A stretch of 64,000 nucleotides of DNA from Maritimibacter sp. 55A14 (GTDB lineage Bacteria; Pseudomonadota; Alphaproteobacteria; Rhodobacterales; Rhodobacteraceae), in NCBI RefSeq assembly GCF_003122205.1, contig NZ_QEYE01000007.1:62001-126000 (forward strand). The letters run 5' to 3'. Below are positions 63,499 through 64,000 of this stretch, piece after piece. The notes under the pieces were generated by a model. That model did no database searches. It saw nothing but the letters and a program-made list of their open reading frames with translations, and had not been told where the DNA came from. The translations under genes were made by a program, and so were the position numbers. Numbering within the stretch: the stretch's first letter is position 1; each line of letters starts with the position of its first letter.

Positions 63499-64000
63499 GT
63501 GAAAAAACGGCAAGCAAGGCTGTCCTTTATCGTAGCAGGGGGGGCGGCCTGCGTCACGGCACTCTCGCCCGCGATTGGCCAGCAACTGACGACCGGCGGC
63601 ACCACAGCCGCCGGAACCGTCACTCCGGCGCAGCAGCAGCAACAGCAGCAGCAGACGACCACCGGCGTTCCGCAGGGCACTGGCACTGGCCTGACGGTCA
63701 CGCTGGGGCTGGATTCGTCGCTGCGCTATGACGACAATCTGGGGCTCGACGATCCGTCCGACGGCGACACGAAGCGTTTCGAGAACCGGCTGTCGCTCAA
63801 TGTCAGCAGCCTGAAGGCCAATGAACAGCTCCAGTTCGATCTGAGCGGCATTGCCCGCATCGTGGACAAACCCAATACCGGCACCGATGGCGGCGTTTTC
63901 GAAGATCCGTCCGTGGGGCTTTCCTATGCCCGCCAGGGCGCCAACAGTACCTTCCAGGGCAGCGCCAACTACCGCGAGGTCGATCTCGACTTCTTCCGGC
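63499..64000 (+). CDS. Outer-membrane beta-barrel protein of the EPS locus (3' truncated by window)
   Basis: The frame starts at GTG 63499 with AAGGAG upstream, 9 bp after the export-protein gene, and is open to the window end (167 codons). A signal peptide (AGGAACVTALSPAIG) is followed by a Thr/Gly-rich spacer with eight consecutive glutamines. Alternating strands typical of an outer-membrane barrel (LTVTLGLDSSLRYDDNLGL) come next. It resembles the outer-membrane protein that accompanies PEP-CTERM-type EPS clusters. Confidence 0.75.
   Translation, partial: MKKRQARLSFIVAGGAACVTALSPAIGQQLTTGGTTAAGTVTPAQQQQQQQQTTTGVPQGTGTGLTVTLGLDSSLRYDDNLGLDDPSDGDTKRFENRLSLNVSSLKANEQLQFDLSGIARIVDKPNTGTDGGVFEDPSVGLSYARQGANSTFQGSANYREVDLDFFR

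Noticed and set aside
1-64000. CRISPR arrays, tRNA/rRNA genes, insertion sequences, integrases or attachment sites
   Set aside because: None recognised: no regular spaced repeats, no cloverleaf or rRNA-like sequence, and no transposase or integrase motif on either strand.

Overview
The window is GC-rich chromosomal DNA from an alphaproteobacterium, most likely of the Rhodobacteraceae (Roseobacter group). The support is a NasT/NasS nitrate-assimilation cluster, a biotin operon with a GntR-type BioR-like regulator and TTATCGATAA operators, nadA/nadC order, a VPLPA-CTERM protein and very high third-position GC. I recognise no rRNA, tRNA, CRISPR array, IS element or replication origin. Dense genes run on both strands, many with ATGA or GTGA overlaps.

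Left part (1-12100): surface-glycan genes. A flippase C-terminus, a sugar-nucleotide epimerase, a GT-C membrane glycosyltransferase, an FeS-motif GMC oxidoreductase and a GT4 glycosyltransferase have the GC-rich host composition. They are followed (6216-12080) by a visibly more AT-rich block. It holds a minus-strand operon (UbiA-type prenyltransferase, SMR-type small transporter, extended SDR, GT87 transferase) and a divergent acyltransferase-3/SGNH gene. The block ends at a collapsed sulfotransferase relic and an Xre/RES toxin-antitoxin pair (12654-13774), which looks like the edge of an acquired or variable segment.

Middle part (13957-25926): assimilatory nitrate reduction. NasT (ANTAR antiterminator) and NasS (nitrate sensor) precede nrtA-nrtB-nrtCD (nitrate ABC importer), nirB-nirD (nitrite reductase) and nasA (nitrate reductase). 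The nrtA leader contains a hairpin with an ANTAR-type hexaloop, the expected NasT target. A 234-bp inverted-repeat element sits between nirD and nasA.

Biotin and NAD part (25954-37418): a BioR-like regulator converges on the bioB-F-D-A-G-C operon. bioB is split by a frameshift. Two BioR-type boxes lie in front of bioB. Then come a putative secreted zinc peptidase, an OmpA-family protein, and nadA-nadC with a 43-codon remnant, apparently of nadB, between them. pabB converges on nadC.

Right part (38899-64000): more glycan genes (two GT4, GT2, Gfo/Idh/MocA, SDR), mtnA with a fused class II aldolase/SDR (methylthioadenosine salvage), an intact sulfotransferase, membrane proteins including an MsrQ-like haem protein and a rhomboid protease, and a VPLPA-CTERM protein. 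The window ends in an exosortase-type exopolysaccharide locus: GT2, tyrosine kinase, Wzz, ExeA-like ATPase, then divergently a priming transferase, TPR lipoprotein, Wza-like export protein and a truncated outer-membrane protein gene. The exosortase itself is not in view.
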